DNA from: Palsa-883 sp963847615
GTDB taxonomy: Bacteria; Pseudomonadota; Alphaproteobacteria; Acetobacterales; Acetobacteraceae
Reading direction: 5' to 3'
Assembly (NCBI GenBank): GCA_963847615.1
Contig: CAWKAN010000017.1
Coordinates: forward strand, 372,001-436,000
DNA length: 64,000 bases
Part shown: one piece after another, positions 18,340 to 28,416 of the stretch
How positions within the stretch are numbered: position 1 is the stretch's first letter
Layout of the letters: each line of letters begins with the position of its first letter
Translations under genes and position numbers: made by a program
The notes under the pieces: generated by a model
Databases searched by the model: none
What the model was told of the DNA's origin: nothing
Seen by the model: only the letters and a program-made list of their open reading frames with translations

Positions 18340-19179
18340 TCAGATCTCCCGCACGGCGAGAATGCCCGCGATGCGATCGTAGCGCATCACCGGACCGTCC
18401 TTGCAGATGAAATCTGGACCGAACTGGCAATGGCCGCACAGGCCAATGGCACATTTCATGTTGCGTTCCATCGACAGGTAGATGCGATCCGTCGGGATAC
18501 CGGCCTCATGCAGCGCGAGGGCGCTGAATCGCATCATCACCTCCGGTCCGCAGACCATGGCGATGCTGCTGTGCGGATCGAAGCCCGCACGCGAGATCAG
18601 CCGCGGCACCACGCCGACATTGCCGCGCCACCCGGCATCGGCGTGATCGACGGTGACCATGATATCGACATCGAGCCGCCGCCGCCATCGCTCCAGCTCG
18701 TGCCGATAGAGGATGTCGGGCGGATTGCGCGTGCCATACAGCAGCACGACGCGGCCGTAGCGCGCACGTTGCGCCAGCACCCGATAGATCGCCGGGCGCA
18801 ACGGCGCGAGGCCAAGACCGCCGGCCACGAATACCACATCGCTGCCTTCGGCGGCCTCGGTCGGCCAGGCCGTGCCGAAAGGCCCGCGTAGTCCCAGCAT
18901 CGCCCCGGCGGCAAGCCCCGCGATCGCCCCGCTGGCCGCACCGACGTTGCGCACGGTGTGCACGTAGCCGCCCCGCGCCGCCGGATCGCCGCTTATGCTG
19001 ATCGCCACCTCGCCGATGCCGAACATGTAGAGCATGTTGAACTGGCCAGGCTGGAAGTCCGGTCGCTCGCCAATGGTAGGGACAAGCTCCAAAGTGGCGA
19101 TGTCAGGCGTATTGCGCCGCACCCGCGCGACGCGATACGGTGCAGGAACGAAAGGATCGGCAAGAGGCACGAGAGTCAC
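18340..19179 (-). CDS. Hydrogenase gamma subunit, FAD/NAD(P)-binding reductase
   Basis: This 279-residue protein has the ferredoxin-NADP reductase layout of sulfhydrogenase gamma subunits. A beta barrel with the FAD motif (FQPGQFNML, about 42-50) comes first. The NAD(P) domain (VFVAGGLGLAPLRPA, about 117-130) follows, with the terminal GPEVM block. A [2Fe-2S] end uses Cys243, Cys248, Cys251 and Cys259. It exchanges electrons between NAD(P)H and the hydrogenase clusters. The start is a GTG at 19179 that overlaps the end of the cyclic-nucleotide-binding gene. This frame is unbroken, unlike most neighbours. Confidence 0.9.
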   Translation of the reverse strand: MTLVPLADPFVPAPYRVARVRRNTPDIATLELVPTIGERPDFQPGQFNMLYMFGIGEVAISISGDPAARGGYVHTVRNVGAASGAIAGLAAGAMLGLRGPFGTAWPTEAAEGSDVVFVAGGLGLAPLRPAIYRVLAQRARYGRVVLLYGTRNPPDILYRHELERWRRRLDVDIMVTVDHADAGWRGNVGVVPRLISRAGFDPHSSIAMVCGPEVMMRFSALALHEAGIPTDRIYLSMERNMKCAIGLCGHCQFGPDFICKDGPVMRYDRIAGILAVREI

Positions 19180-19628
19180 GCGCGGCGCTTTCCATAGACG
19201 TCGAGGATCTGCAACCGGGTCTCGTCCAGCTCCTGCATCACCACGGGAAGAAAGCGCTTCATCATCGCATAGCCCAGGCGGTGATCGGCCTCGCACTTGT
19301 CGCGCAGGCACTGCGCGTCGATGCCGATGGCCCGCGTCAGCTCCACGGCGCGGGCATCGAACCGCCAGCGATACGGCGGCACCAGCCAGGAGGCGCCGAC
19401 GATGTCCCCCTCGCCCTCGGTGGCGAAGACGATGGCCGGCTGACCTGGCGGCAGGATTTCCAGAGCGACCTTGCCCTGCCGGATCAGATAGAACTCGTTC
19501 GACGGGGTCGCCCTCGTGCGCCAGGTACTGACCCGGATTGAAGCCGCAGATTGCGCGCGCAGCCGGACACCACCGGTCCCAGCTCCGCGTCGAATCCGGC
19601 GAAGAACCGGTGTGCCAGAACGATACGT

Positions 19629-19642
<14 letters not shown>
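19176..19642 (-). pseudogene. Cyclic nucleotide-binding domain protein in the hydrogenase operon, frameshifted
   Basis: After correcting two extra bases (near 19545 and 19508) the gene reads as a protein of about 155 residues. It has a single cNMP-binding beta-roll: LRFNPGQYLAHEGD, NEFYLIRQGKVALEI, then EGDIVGASWLVPPYRWRFDARA in the phosphate-binding region. No helix-turn-helix follows, only an alpha-helical tail (MMKRFLPVVMQELDETRLQ). It is therefore not a Crp-type DNA-binding factor by itself. It lies between the beta and gamma subunit genes, overlapping both, so it may be a subunit or a nucleotide-sensing modulator of the enzyme. That role is inference from position. Confidence 0.78.
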
Positions 19643-20801
<1,159 letters not shown>

Positions 20802-20858
20802 CCGGCCCTCCGCTGGTACCCGTTCCGCGCGATGCTAAATCCACGGGCGGCCGCTTGG

Positions 20859-21107
20859 CTATCGCATTCGACGGATGCCGAGCGGCCACAGGCGCCAGTG
20901 GTCGATCCTTCCGGGCCAGCAGGCCAATTCGCGCGCCTTATCCATCCGATCGGCGACCCGGCTCGGTGCCCATGCCGCCGGCGGTGTGCGTCCCCAGGCG
21001 GCACCGACGCTATCCCTGGCGCGTTCGGCGCCTTCGGGAGAGGACCAGGCCACCCAAGCCGCGGCTTTGCCTTTGATGATACTCCGATCGGTGACCTGGC
21101 GTCCCAT
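20859..21107 (-). CDS. Possible small Trp-rich protein upstream of the hydrogenase operon
   Basis: An 82-residue open frame, rich in tryptophan (7) and basic residues, lies on the operon strand between the FNR-type box at 21285 and the beta-subunit gene. I recognise no family. Its appeal is positional. A start site about 41 bases beyond the FNR box centre would leave over 440 bases of untranslated leader unless something like this is expressed. There is no strong ribosome site, and frames stay open easily at this GC content, so it may be chance. Confidence 0.25.
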   Translation of the reverse strand: MGRQVTDRSIIKGKAAAWVAWSSPEGAERARDSVGAAWGRTPPAAWAPSRVADRMDKARELACWPGRIDHWRLWPLGIRRMR

Positions 21108-21284
21108 GACCGGCGTGCCCCGCGGGCGCGGGTGCGGGCCGGTTGGATTGCATAGCGAACCCTGGGCCGGAATGTCAGGCATTGCCGCTGCCTTTGCGCT
21201 GTGCGGAAATCCACGAGCGCCGCGGCGCGCGCCGCCCCGCGGCAACTTAGCGGGCCACGTTCAAGCCTCTCCGCCTGGCGCGCA

Positions 21285-21298
21285 TTGACCTGCATCAA
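21285..21298 (-). promoter_or_regulatory. FNR/CRP-type box facing the hydrogenase operon
   Basis: TTGAC-CTGC-ATCAA differs from the FNR consensus TTGAT-N4-ATCAA at one position. It is the nearer of two boxes to the hydrogenase genes. A class II promoter using it would start near 21250 on the minus strand. Binding by an FNR/FixK-type activator is inferred. Confidence 0.6.
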
Positions 21299-21476
21299 TC
21301 AACCTGCCGCCCTGGCCGGTCGTCGTCGCGTGCGTGGCGCCACCGGACATCGGAACCCGTGCCGGAAACCGCCGCTCAACTTCCGGCCACGCGAAGCAAC
21401 CCCCGCCGATCCTGGCTGGAACACGAACCGGCCGGACGGACACAGCATCGGGGCGGCCAGGTTTTCATCTGCTCGA

Positions 21477-21490
21477 TTGATCTCGATCAA
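21477..21490 (+). promoter_or_regulatory. Perfect FNR/CRP-type box before the LOG-family gene
   Basis: TTGATCTCGATCAA is an exact TTGAT-N4-ATCAA palindrome. With the usual -41.5 placement, transcription would begin near 21525, about 50 bases before the GTG I chose for the LOG gene. This spacing also argues against the upstream ATG at 21517 as the translation start. Binding by an FNR/FixK-type regulator is inferred. Confidence 0.7.
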
Positions 21491-21576
21491 GACCGTGCAC
21501 CGCGGCCTGCCCCATATTGGGCGATCGGCTGAGGATATCACGCCAGCCGAGGGTGCGAGACTGGCAGGAGCGTCAG

Positions 21577-22653
21577 GTGGCACACGAGGTCGGCAGACCG
21601 CCGGATCGCGACCCGCCGACCGGAAGCGCGACGGCGGCGCAAGCATCTGGTGGGCGGTCGCACCACGTTCCGGAACCGCCACACCCGGAGCAGCGGCGCC
21701 AGCCGCTTCCGGAGCACCGCGCCAAATCGGTGGAAGACGACCCGGACGCGCCGGCGGCAATTCAGGCAATCCTGCGGAACCCCAGCTACCGGGAGGCCGA
21801 CCGTGATGTCGATTTCCTGAACCGCAACGACGTGCGTGGTCCGCGCCTCGAACTTGACTACCTGAAGGCCGAGCTGCTGCTGGAAGGACACGGCGTCGCG
21901 CACACCGTCGTGGTGTTCGGCAGCACGCGCATCCCGCAGCCCGACACGGCGCGCCGCTTGCTGGCTGCCCGCCAGGCGGACGCGGCGGTGGCCCCGAACA
22001 ACCCCGAGCTGCAGCGCCAACTGGCGATCGCCCAACGCGTGCTGGACAAGAGCCGCTACTACGACATCGCCCGCAGCTTCGGCCGGCTCGTCGGCGCGGC
22101 CGGGGAGCAGACGATCGGCGGGCGCATCATGGTGATGACCGGCGGCGGCCCCGGCGTCATGGAAGCCGCCAACCGCGGCGCGCACGACCTCGGCCGGAAG
22201 TCGATCGGTCTGAATGTCACCCTGCCGCACGAACAGTTCCCGAACCCCTATGTCACCCCGGATCTCTGTTTCCGCTTCCACTACTTCGCCATGCGCAAGC
22301 TGCACTTCCTGATGCGCGCCCGGGCGCTGGTGGTGTTCCCGGGCGGCTACGGCACCATGGACGAGCTGTTCGAGGTGTTGACCCTGGTGCAGACAAGGAA
22401 GATGGAGCCGGTGCCGGTCATCCTGGTGGGCGAGGCCTACTGGCGCCGCGCGTTCGACGCCGACTTCCTGGTGGCGGAGGGCGTGATCGACGCCGAGGAT
22501 CGCGAGCTGTTCTGGTTCGCCGAAACCGCCGAGGACATCTGGAACGACATCCTGCGTTGGTACGAGGCCGCCGGCCGCCCCCTGCTGCCGCCAGACAGCG
22601 CAGCGGCGCATTCGGGCATGCCGGCGCCTTCGCAGAGGAAGGACGGGCCATGA
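21577..22653 (+). CDS. LOG family (TIGR00730-like) Rossmann-fold protein
   Basis: This protein of about 358 residues carries the lysine-decarboxylase-like motifs GGGPGVMEAANRGA and PGGYGTMDELFEVLT, which form the nucleotide phosphoribohydrolase site. Characterised LOG proteins release cytokinin-type bases from nucleoside monophosphates, and many bacterial members probably act on other purine nucleotides. I chose GTG 21577 because AGGAG lies six bases before it and the ATG at 21517 would fall at or before the expected transcript start. GTG 21730 is also possible, since the first 50 residues are low-complexity. Its stop overlaps the nuclease gene start (ATGA), so the two are coupled. Confidence 0.82.
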   Translation: MAHEVGRPPDRDPPTGSATAAQASGGRSHHVPEPPHPEQRRQPLPEHRAKSVEDDPDAPAAIQAILRNPSYREADRDVDFLNRNDVRGPRLELDYLKAELLLEGHGVAHTVVVFGSTRIPQPDTARRLLAARQADAAVAPNNPELQRQLAIAQRVLDKSRYYDIARSFGRLVGAAGEQTIGGRIMVMTGGGPGVMEAANRGAHDLGRKSIGLNVTLPHEQFPNPYVTPDLCFRFHYFAMRKLHFLMRARALVVFPGGYGTMDELFEVLTLVQTRKMEPVPVILVGEAYWRRAFDADFLVAEGVIDAEDRELFWFAETAEDIWNDILRWYEAAGRPLLPPDSAAAHSGMPAPSQRKDGP

Positions 22654-24039
22654 GACTGTCGTTCCACGGTGCCGACCGCACCGTCACGGGCTCCTGCCAC
22701 ATGGTCGAATGTGCCGGCCGGCGCATCCTGATCGATTGCGGTTTGTTGCAGGGCAGCCGCGAGCTGGACGAGGAGAACGCCGACCCGTTCGGTTTCGATC
22801 CGGCGGCGATCGACTGTGTGTTGCTCACCCACGCGCATCTCGATCATTGCGGCCGCCTGCCGCTGCTGGTCAGGCGCGGGTTTCGCGGCGAAGTGATCGC
22901 CACCGCCGCCACGCACGAGCTGACCCGCCTTGTGCTGCTCGACGCGGCGCATCTGCAGGATGAGGAGGCACGGCGGCACTCGCGCCATGCGCGTCGCCAT
23001 GGCATCCGGGAGGCACGGCCGCCGCTCTTCACGCTGCTGGATGCGCTGGACACGATGGATCGGTTCGGCCGCGCGGCCAGCTACGGTGTGGCGATCGATG
23101 TGTTTCCCCAGGTGCGGGCCAGCTTCCACGACGCCGGCCATATCCTCGGCTCGGCGAGCATTCTGCTCGACATCCAGGAGCAGGATCGTCATCGCAGGAT
23201 TCTCTACTCCGGTGACCTTGGCAGCGCGGGGCGGCCGCTGCTGCGTGTGCCGGTTCCGCCCGGCGAAGCGGATGTGGTGGTCATGGAAACGACCTATGGT
23301 GATCGGCTCCACCGCCCCTACGGCGAATCGGCCGACGAGTTGCGCACCGCCATCAACCAGACCTTCGAACGTGGCGGCAACGTGGTCATACCCACGTTCG
23401 CGCTGGAGCGGGCGCAGGAGATCCTGTTCGTGCTACGCAAGGATGTCGACGAGGGGCATTTGCCGAGATCCCTGCAGGTGTATCTGGATTCGCCGATGGC
23501 CATCTCCGCGACGGAGATATTCGAGCGCCATCCCGACTGCTACAGCCCGGCCGTGGCGCAGTTGTTCGCGGCGGGCCGCGATCCGTTCCACCTGCCCGGC
23601 CTGCAGTTCGTGCGCGACGTGGCCGAGTCGATGGCGATCAATCGGCTGGCCGGCGGGGCAGTTATCCTTGCCGGATCCGGCATGTGTACCGGCGGGCGGG
23701 TGCGTCATCATCTGCGGCACAATTTGTGGCGGCCCGAGTTCGAGCATCGTCTTCGTTGGCTACGCCGCGCAGGGAACGCTGGCCCGGCGGATCATCGACG
23801 GTGCCAAAATGGTGAAGCTGTGGGGCGAGGAAATCCCGGTACGGGCGGCGGTGCACACGATCAACGGATTTTCCGCCCATGCGGATCAGCAGGAGCTGCT
23901 GGCCTGGCATCGACAGATCAGCGGCTGCGAAGCGACTTTCCTGGTACACGGCGAAGAACCGGCAATGCGGCGCCTGGCGGGCGAGCTGCACGGCGCACGC
24001 GTCGAGATGCCCACGCTGCACCAGGCGTTCGAGCTGTGA
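22650..24039 (+). pseudogene. Beta-CASP metallo-beta-lactamase RNase, one frameshift
   Basis: This is a YSH1/CPSF73-like bacterial beta-CASP nuclease. The zinc site THAHLDHCGRLP comes first, then FHDAGHILGSASILL, the beta-CASP block VYLDSPMAISATEIF, GSGMCTGGRVRHHL, and the C-terminal SAHADQQELL histidine motif. Such enzymes process or degrade RNA in the cytosol. A single extra T at 23739-23740 shifts the frame after LWRPE. Removing it joins the two parts perfectly (SSIVFVGYAAQGTLARRIID follows). Total length is about 462 residues, normal for the family. Coupled to the LOG gene by an ATGA overlap, so probably under the FNR-type box at 21477. Confidence 0.85.
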
Positions 24040-24165
24040 CCGTGACCAGGCCAGTGCGACCGTTCGTGCAGCGTGGCGCCAGGGCACCATCCGGTTTCGT
24101 CGGCACCGGACGAGGCCAGGCGCGCGGGTCCCCAACCAACGCCAACGACTTTTGTGGAGGGCCAG

Positions 24166-24462
24166 ATGAAGGCAATGCTTCTGCTCACGGCCAGTGGTCC
24201 GTTCGTGATCCTGACGTCGTATGCCTCGGTGATGGAGCCGGCGCTGCTCGCAAAACTCAGGTCCAAGGGCATCAGGAAATTCGTCAGCTTCGAAATTCCG
24301 ATCGAGCTGGCGAAGCAGCGCTATGCCAACCACTTCGTCGTCGTGGCGCATGATCTGCACGAGGCGGATGACCTGCGCGTGCTCGACTTCGACGGACAGC
24401 ATGCGTTCCTGCTATTCGCATTCTCCGAACTCGGCCAACCAACGTTCTACGAAGAGACGTAA
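24166..24462 (+). CDS. Conserved-looking small cytosolic protein, function unknown
   Basis: This 98-residue protein starts MKAMLLLTASGPFVILTSY and has a well-placed GGAGG ribosome site (24156-24160). It has no transmembrane pattern beyond a modestly hydrophobic first strand and looks like a small alpha/beta protein (LLAKLRSKGIRKFVSFEIPIE, VVVAHDLHEADDLRVLDFDG). I do not recognise a named family. It follows the LOG and nuclease genes by about 125 bases on the same strand and may share their low-oxygen control, though no separate box was seen in the gap. Confidence 0.7.
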   Translation: MKAMLLLTASGPFVILTSYASVMEPALLAKLRSKGIRKFVSFEIPIELAKQRYANHFVVVAHDLHEADDLRVLDFDGQHAFLLFAFSELGQPTFYEET

Positions 24463-24514
24463 CGTGCGCGTCGGCCGGGAGAACCCCCGGTCTCGTCGGA
24501 CGATTGCCGGCCGA

Positions 24515-25624
24515 TCAGCCGACCGACACCGCCGATAGCGGGGAGAAGGTGAGTTCGACCGGGGTTCCTGGCGGGAATACCTGTTCGGCCGGGCTGACGA
24601 CCCGCAGCGCCCGCCCACCGACGCGCACGTCGTAGCGCACCGTGCCGCCGAGGAAACTCGCGGCAGCGACGTCGCCATGCAGTACGTTTGTGCCATTCGA
24701 CACCGCCGTACCCGCCGGCGCGATGGCGATGCTCTCGGGGCGGACCGAGGCAGTCGTCTGACTGCCGGCTTCGCTGCCGGCGGGGAACAGGCAGAAGACG
24801 CGCTCGCCACCCTCCAGGGTCAGCACGCCGACCTCGCCGGCCACAACCGCCGCCTCGGCAATCCCGCTCAGCAGGTTTGCCGCACCGATGAAGCTGGCGA
24901 CAAATTCGTTGGCGGGCCGGAAGTAGATGGCGCGCGGCTCGTCGAGCTGGACGATGCGCCCGCGTTCCATCACCGCGATCAGATCGGACATCGCCAGGGC
25001 CTCGCCCTGGTCGTGCGTGACGTAGATGGTGGTGACGCCGATCTGCTGTTGCAGGCGACGCAGCTCGGCGCGCATCTCCTCGCGCAACGATGCGTCCAGA
25101 TTGGACAGCGGCTCGTCCAGCAGCAGCAGGCGCGGCCGATGCACGATGGCGCGGGCGAGCGCCACGCGCTGCTGCTGGCCGCCGGACAGGCGCGTCGCCG
25201 GACGGTCGCCGTAGCCGCCGAGGCCCACCGTGGCCAGCGCCTGGTCAACCAGCGTGCGGATCTCCTCGCGGGCGTAGCGGCGGGATTTGGCGACGCGCAG
25301 CGGGAAGGCAATGTTCTCGAATACCGTCATGTGCGGCCAGATGGCGTAGGACTGGAACACCATGCCGATGCCGCGCTGGTTCATCGGCACCGCGACGCCG
25401 CGCACGGCGTCGAACAGCAGGCTGTCCTCCACCGCAATCGTTCCGCTATCCGGCCGCTCCAGCCCGGCGATACAGCGCAAGGTGGTGGTCTTGCCACAGC
25501 CGCTGGGACCGAGCAGCGTGAAGAACGTGCCGACCGGCAGCGTGAACGACACCTCGCGCACGCCGCCGGCCTGCGCGTCGTAGCGGTTGGCGTAGATCTT
25601 GGTCAGGCCGTGCACCGTCAGCAT
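24515..25624 (-). CDS. ABC transporter ATP-binding protein, Fe3+/spermidine (FbpC/PotA) type
   Basis: This 369-residue protein has Walker A GPSGCGKTTT (39-48), signature LSGGQQQR, Walker B LLLLDEPLSNLD, switch His in VTHDQGEA and a C-terminal TOBE domain (about 285-369). It powers import through the adjacent fused permease. The FbpC/PotA/UgpC class handles ferric iron, polyamines, sulfate or small organic anions, and the neighbouring binding proteins favour the iron/2-aminoethylphosphonate-like class. It is the last gene of the operon, three bases after the permease gene. Confidence 0.9.
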   Translation of the reverse strand: MLTVHGLTKIYANRYDAQAGGVREVSFTLPVGTFFTLLGPSGCGKTTTLRCIAGLERPDSGTIAVEDSLLFDAVRGVAVPMNQRGIGMVFQSYAIWPHMTVFENIAFPLRVAKSRRYAREEIRTLVDQALATVGLGGYGDRPATRLSGGQQQRVALARAIVHRPRLLLLDEPLSNLDASLREEMRAELRRLQQQIGVTTIYVTHDQGEALAMSDLIAVMERGRIVQLDEPRAIYFRPANEFVASFIGAANLLSGIAEAAVVAGEVGVLTLEGGERVFCLFPAGSEAGSQTTASVRPESIAIAPAGTAVSNGTNVLHGDVAAASFLGGTVRYDVRVGGRALRVVSPAEQVFPPGTPVELTFSPLSAVSVG

Positions 25625-25627
25625 CGG

Positions 25628-27385
25628 TCAGTTGCCGTAGACATCGGTGCGCCCACGCCGCATCTGGGCGAAGAACAGGCACGCCACCAGCGTCATCAGC
25701 GCGGTCCAGACCAGGCCGAAGGCGGCCAGCTCACCGCCCTGCCCGTTCACCCATTCGTCGAAAATCGCCACCGCGATCACCTGCGACCCCGGGCTGGCCA
25801 GCAACACCGCGATCGCCAGTTCCTTGTTGGCGATCAGGAAGATGAACAGCCAGCCGGCCACCAGCGCGGGCGTCAGCAGCGGCGCGACGATGCGCCGCAG
25901 CGTGGTCAACGAGGTGGCGCCGGCGACGCCGGCCGCCTCCTCCAGCTCGCGATGCAGTTGCAGCACGCCGGAATACACGTAGCGCATGCCATAGGGCATG
26001 TAGCGGATGACATAGGCGATCGCGATGATCCACAGCGTGCCGTAGATCGGCAGCGGCACGCGCAGATAGACTTCCATCACCGCGACGCCGAGGCAGATGC
26101 CGGGGAACACCAGCGACAGGGTGGCGAGCTGATCGAGGATGCGCCCGCCCGGGCCGCGGCGCGCGGCGATCCAGCCGGCGAGCGCGGTGACCAGCATGAT
26201 CGCGGTGGCGGCGCCCGCGGCGACGGTCAGGCTGTTCAGCGCCAGGCCGACATAGTCCGGCGCGTTCAGCACGGTGCGGTAGTTCTTCAAGGTCAGCATC
26301 GGCAGCGCGGCGAGGCTGAAGCCGCGCAGGAACGGCAACAGCGACATCCACAACAGGGTAAGCAGCGGCAGCAGCAGCACGACGACGAAATTCAGCAGGA
26401 TCAGCGCTCCGGCGATCCAGCGCCCGCGGCCCAGATCGAACGGCCGCGGCCGGTAGCCCTTGCCGGTGACGGAATGATAGCGCTCGGCGTGCTTCGACAG
26501 CCGGCTGTAGTAATACAGCAGTCCCGCAACGATCACCACCATGACCACCGAGAACGCCGCCGCGTAGCCAAGATCGGGCGGCATCGTGATCGTGGCCTCG
26601 TAGACATCGGTGGTGAGCACGTAGATGCGCCCGGGCATGCCGACCAGGGCGGGCACCTCGAACCCGCCGATGGCGCGGATGAACACGAACAGCGCCAGCG
26701 CCAGGATCGACGGCCAGGCCAGCGGCAGCGAGATGCGGCGCAGCGTGTCGTAGACGCTGGCCCCGCTCATCCGCGCGGCCTCCTCCATGTCCGCGTTGGC
26801 CGCGCGGAAGGTGGCGCCCAGCAGCAGGAAAACCAGCGGCGACCAGAGGAATCCCTCGATCAGTACCATGCCGGCCATCGAATTGACCTCGAAGATATTG
26901 CCGGTGGCGCCGGTCAACTGGCGATAGGCATCGTTCAGCGGCCCGACCCGCCCCAGCAGGAACAGCCAGGCGATCACGTGCAGGATGTAGGGCGTGCCCA
27001 TCGAGATGATGGTGGCGAGATAGGCCAGGAGCTTGAGCGGTGCGTTGGTGCGTTCCACCAGCCATGCGAGGATGCCGCCGGTGATCAGCGACAGCACCGT
27101 GCTGCCGGCGGCGAAGACCAGCGTGTTCCAGATGCTGGTCAGCGCGTCGCGGTCGGTGAGCAGCTTGCGGAAATGCGCCAGCGTCCAGCCGTTGACGTTG
27201 CCGATCGCATCGGTGGTGGTCAGGCTGTCCTGGATCAGGATCCACAGCGGTGGCAGCATCAGCACCGCCAGCACGGCGCCGATCAGCACGGCGATCAGCA
27301 GGCGCTGATCCGCGCGCAACGCCGCCAGCCGGGTGATGCGTACCGGTATCGGCGTAGCGCGATCGGTCAGGCCGGACGCACTCAT
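25628..27385 (-). CDS. ABC transporter permease, two fused membrane domains (FbpB type)
   Basis: This 585-residue protein contains two copies of the binding-protein-dependent permease domain. Each has its own EAA coupling loop (EEAARMSGAS near residue 205 and EEAAGVAGAT near residue 495), giving about 12 membrane helices, as in FbpB. One gene therefore supplies the whole membrane channel. The start was set at the ATG that overlaps the stop of the upstream binding-protein gene (ATGA). An in-frame ATG 30 bases further upstream lies inside that gene. It works with the downstream ATPase and one or more of the three upstream binding proteins. Confidence 0.9.
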   Translation of the reverse strand: MSASGLTDRATPIPVRITRLAALRADQRLLIAVLIGAVLAVLMLPPLWILIQDSLTTTDAIGNVNGWTLAHFRKLLTDRDALTSIWNTLVFAAGSTVLSLITGGILAWLVERTNAPLKLLAYLATIISMGTPYILHVIAWLFLLGRVGPLNDAYRQLTGATGNIFEVNSMAGMVLIEGFLWSPLVFLLLGATFRAANADMEEAARMSGASVYDTLRRISLPLAWPSILALALFVFIRAIGGFEVPALVGMPGRIYVLTTDVYEATITMPPDLGYAAAFSVVMVVIVAGLLYYYSRLSKHAERYHSVTGKGYRPRPFDLGRGRWIAGALILLNFVVVLLLPLLTLLWMSLLPFLRGFSLAALPMLTLKNYRTVLNAPDYVGLALNSLTVAAGAATAIMLVTALAGWIAARRGPGGRILDQLATLSLVFPGICLGVAVMEVYLRVPLPIYGTLWIIAIAYVIRYMPYGMRYVYSGVLQLHRELEEAAGVAGATSLTTLRRIVAPLLTPALVAGWLFIFLIANKELAIAVLLASPGSQVIAVAIFDEWVNGQGGELAAFGLVWTALMTLVACLFFAQMRRGRTDVYGN

Positions 27386-28416
27386 CGGAACAGCTCGTGA
27401 TAGATCGCGGTCCATTTCGCGGTGTCGTCACGCGCCATGTCCGGCGTGACGACGTTGACCTTGAAGTGACCGGCCTGAGGCTTGTTTTCCGGCACCTTGG
27501 CCGGCACCGTCGGGCTGGCGGGCAGGTAGTCGCTGTCGGCAAAGATCTGCTGCCCCGCATCGGACAGGATGAATTCCACCAGCAGTTTCGCCGCGTTGGG
27601 GTGCGGGCTGTCCTTGACGATGCTGACCAGGCTCATCGATTGCAGCAGCGGCTCCATCTTGATCCATCGCACCGGCGCCCCCTTCGCGGCGCTGATCGTG
27701 GCGTGATAGTTCAGGATCATCACCGCCAGCGGATACTCGCCGGAGACGACGTGGTCCAACACGACGCGCTGCGCGGCGGGGATGGACACCGGAAGCTGCG
27801 CGGCGAACTTGCGCAGATAGTCCATCCCCCTGTCCTGCCCCATGGTCGCCAGGATGTTGTGGATGAAGCCGGGCGGCCCTCCGGGCGTCAGGTCATTGGT
27901 CCACGCGATCTTGCCCTTCCATTTCGGGTCAAGCAGGTCTTCATAGGTCTTCGGCGCCTCGGCCGCGCTGACCAGGTTCGTGTTGTAGGCGCTGGTCCAG
28001 TAGAACAGGTTGACCGCGGTCCACCTGCCATGCGGGTCCTTCAGCTCGTCCGGCCAGGCAGCGACGGCGGCTGGCCGGTACTCGGCGACAAGGCCCGCAT
28101 CCTGCAGCAGAAACACCGTGTTGGAGCCGTCGAACAGATCCGCCTGCACGCGACGGGCGCGGGCCTCGTTGCGGATCTTCAACGCGACATCGGAGCTGCT
28201 GGCGCGGGAGTAGCGCACCTTGATGCCGGGATATTCCGCCTCGAACGCGTCGACGACGGGGCGGACGATCTGGTTGATGATCAGCGTGCTGTACCAGACC
28301 ACTTCACCTTCCTTCTGGGCCGCGGCGACCAGCGCGGGATCAACCTCGGCCGCACGCGGCGCCGCGGTTGACAGCAGCACCGCCGCCAGCGCGAGACCAA
28401 TGAGCGACAGCTTCAT
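27382..28416 (-). CDS. ABC transporter substrate-binding protein, third tandem copy
   Basis: This 344-residue periplasmic binding protein has a signal peptide (SLIGLALAAVLLSTAAPRAA), then VDPALVAAAQKEGEVVWYS, the typical start of the FbpA/iron-type solute-binding fold. RYSRASSSDVALKIRNEARA and PGFIHNILATMGQDRGMDYL are shared almost word for word with the two genes upstream. It captures the ligand in the periplasm and delivers it to the permease encoded next. Start chosen at the ATG of the signal peptide. The stop of the previous gene overlaps it. Confidence 0.9.
   Translation of the reverse strand: MKLSLIGLALAAVLLSTAAPRAAEVDPALVAAAQKEGEVVWYSTLIINQIVRPVVDAFEAEYPGIKVRYSRASSSDVALKIRNEARARRVQADLFDGSNTVFLLQDAGLVAEYRPAAVAAWPDELKDPHGRWTAVNLFYWTSAYNTNLVSAAEAPKTYEDLLDPKWKGKIAWTNDLTPGGPPGFIHNILATMGQDRGMDYLRKFAAQLPVSIPAAQRVVLDHVVSGEYPLAVMILNYHATISAAKGAPVRWIKMEPLLQSMSLVSIVKDSPHPNAAKLLVEFILSDAGQQIFADSDYLPASPTVPAKVPENKPQAGHFKVNVVTPDMARDDTAKWTAIYHELFR

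Larger units (their letters stand above)
20802..21576. other. Divergent control region, hydrogenase operon versus LOG-nuclease genes
   Basis: About 775 bases separate the beta-subunit gene (minus) from the LOG-family gene (plus). The region holds two FNR-type boxes, one suited to each direction, and one weak small open frame on the minus strand. Between the boxes the sequence is comparatively richer in A and T around 21280-21310 and 21465-21495. No other gene was recognised. Confidence 0.6.

Noticed and set aside
21517..21576. ATG at 21517 as the LOG gene start
   Set aside because: It lies 27 bases past a perfect FNR box, where transcription would not yet have begun, and it has no ribosome site. 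GTG 21577 has AGGAG at proper spacing.
24677..27400. A plus-strand open frame of about 900 codons across the ABC transporter genes
   Set aside because: Low-complexity His/Gln/Arg-rich translation with no family blocks. The opposite strand encodes a clear ATPase and permease.
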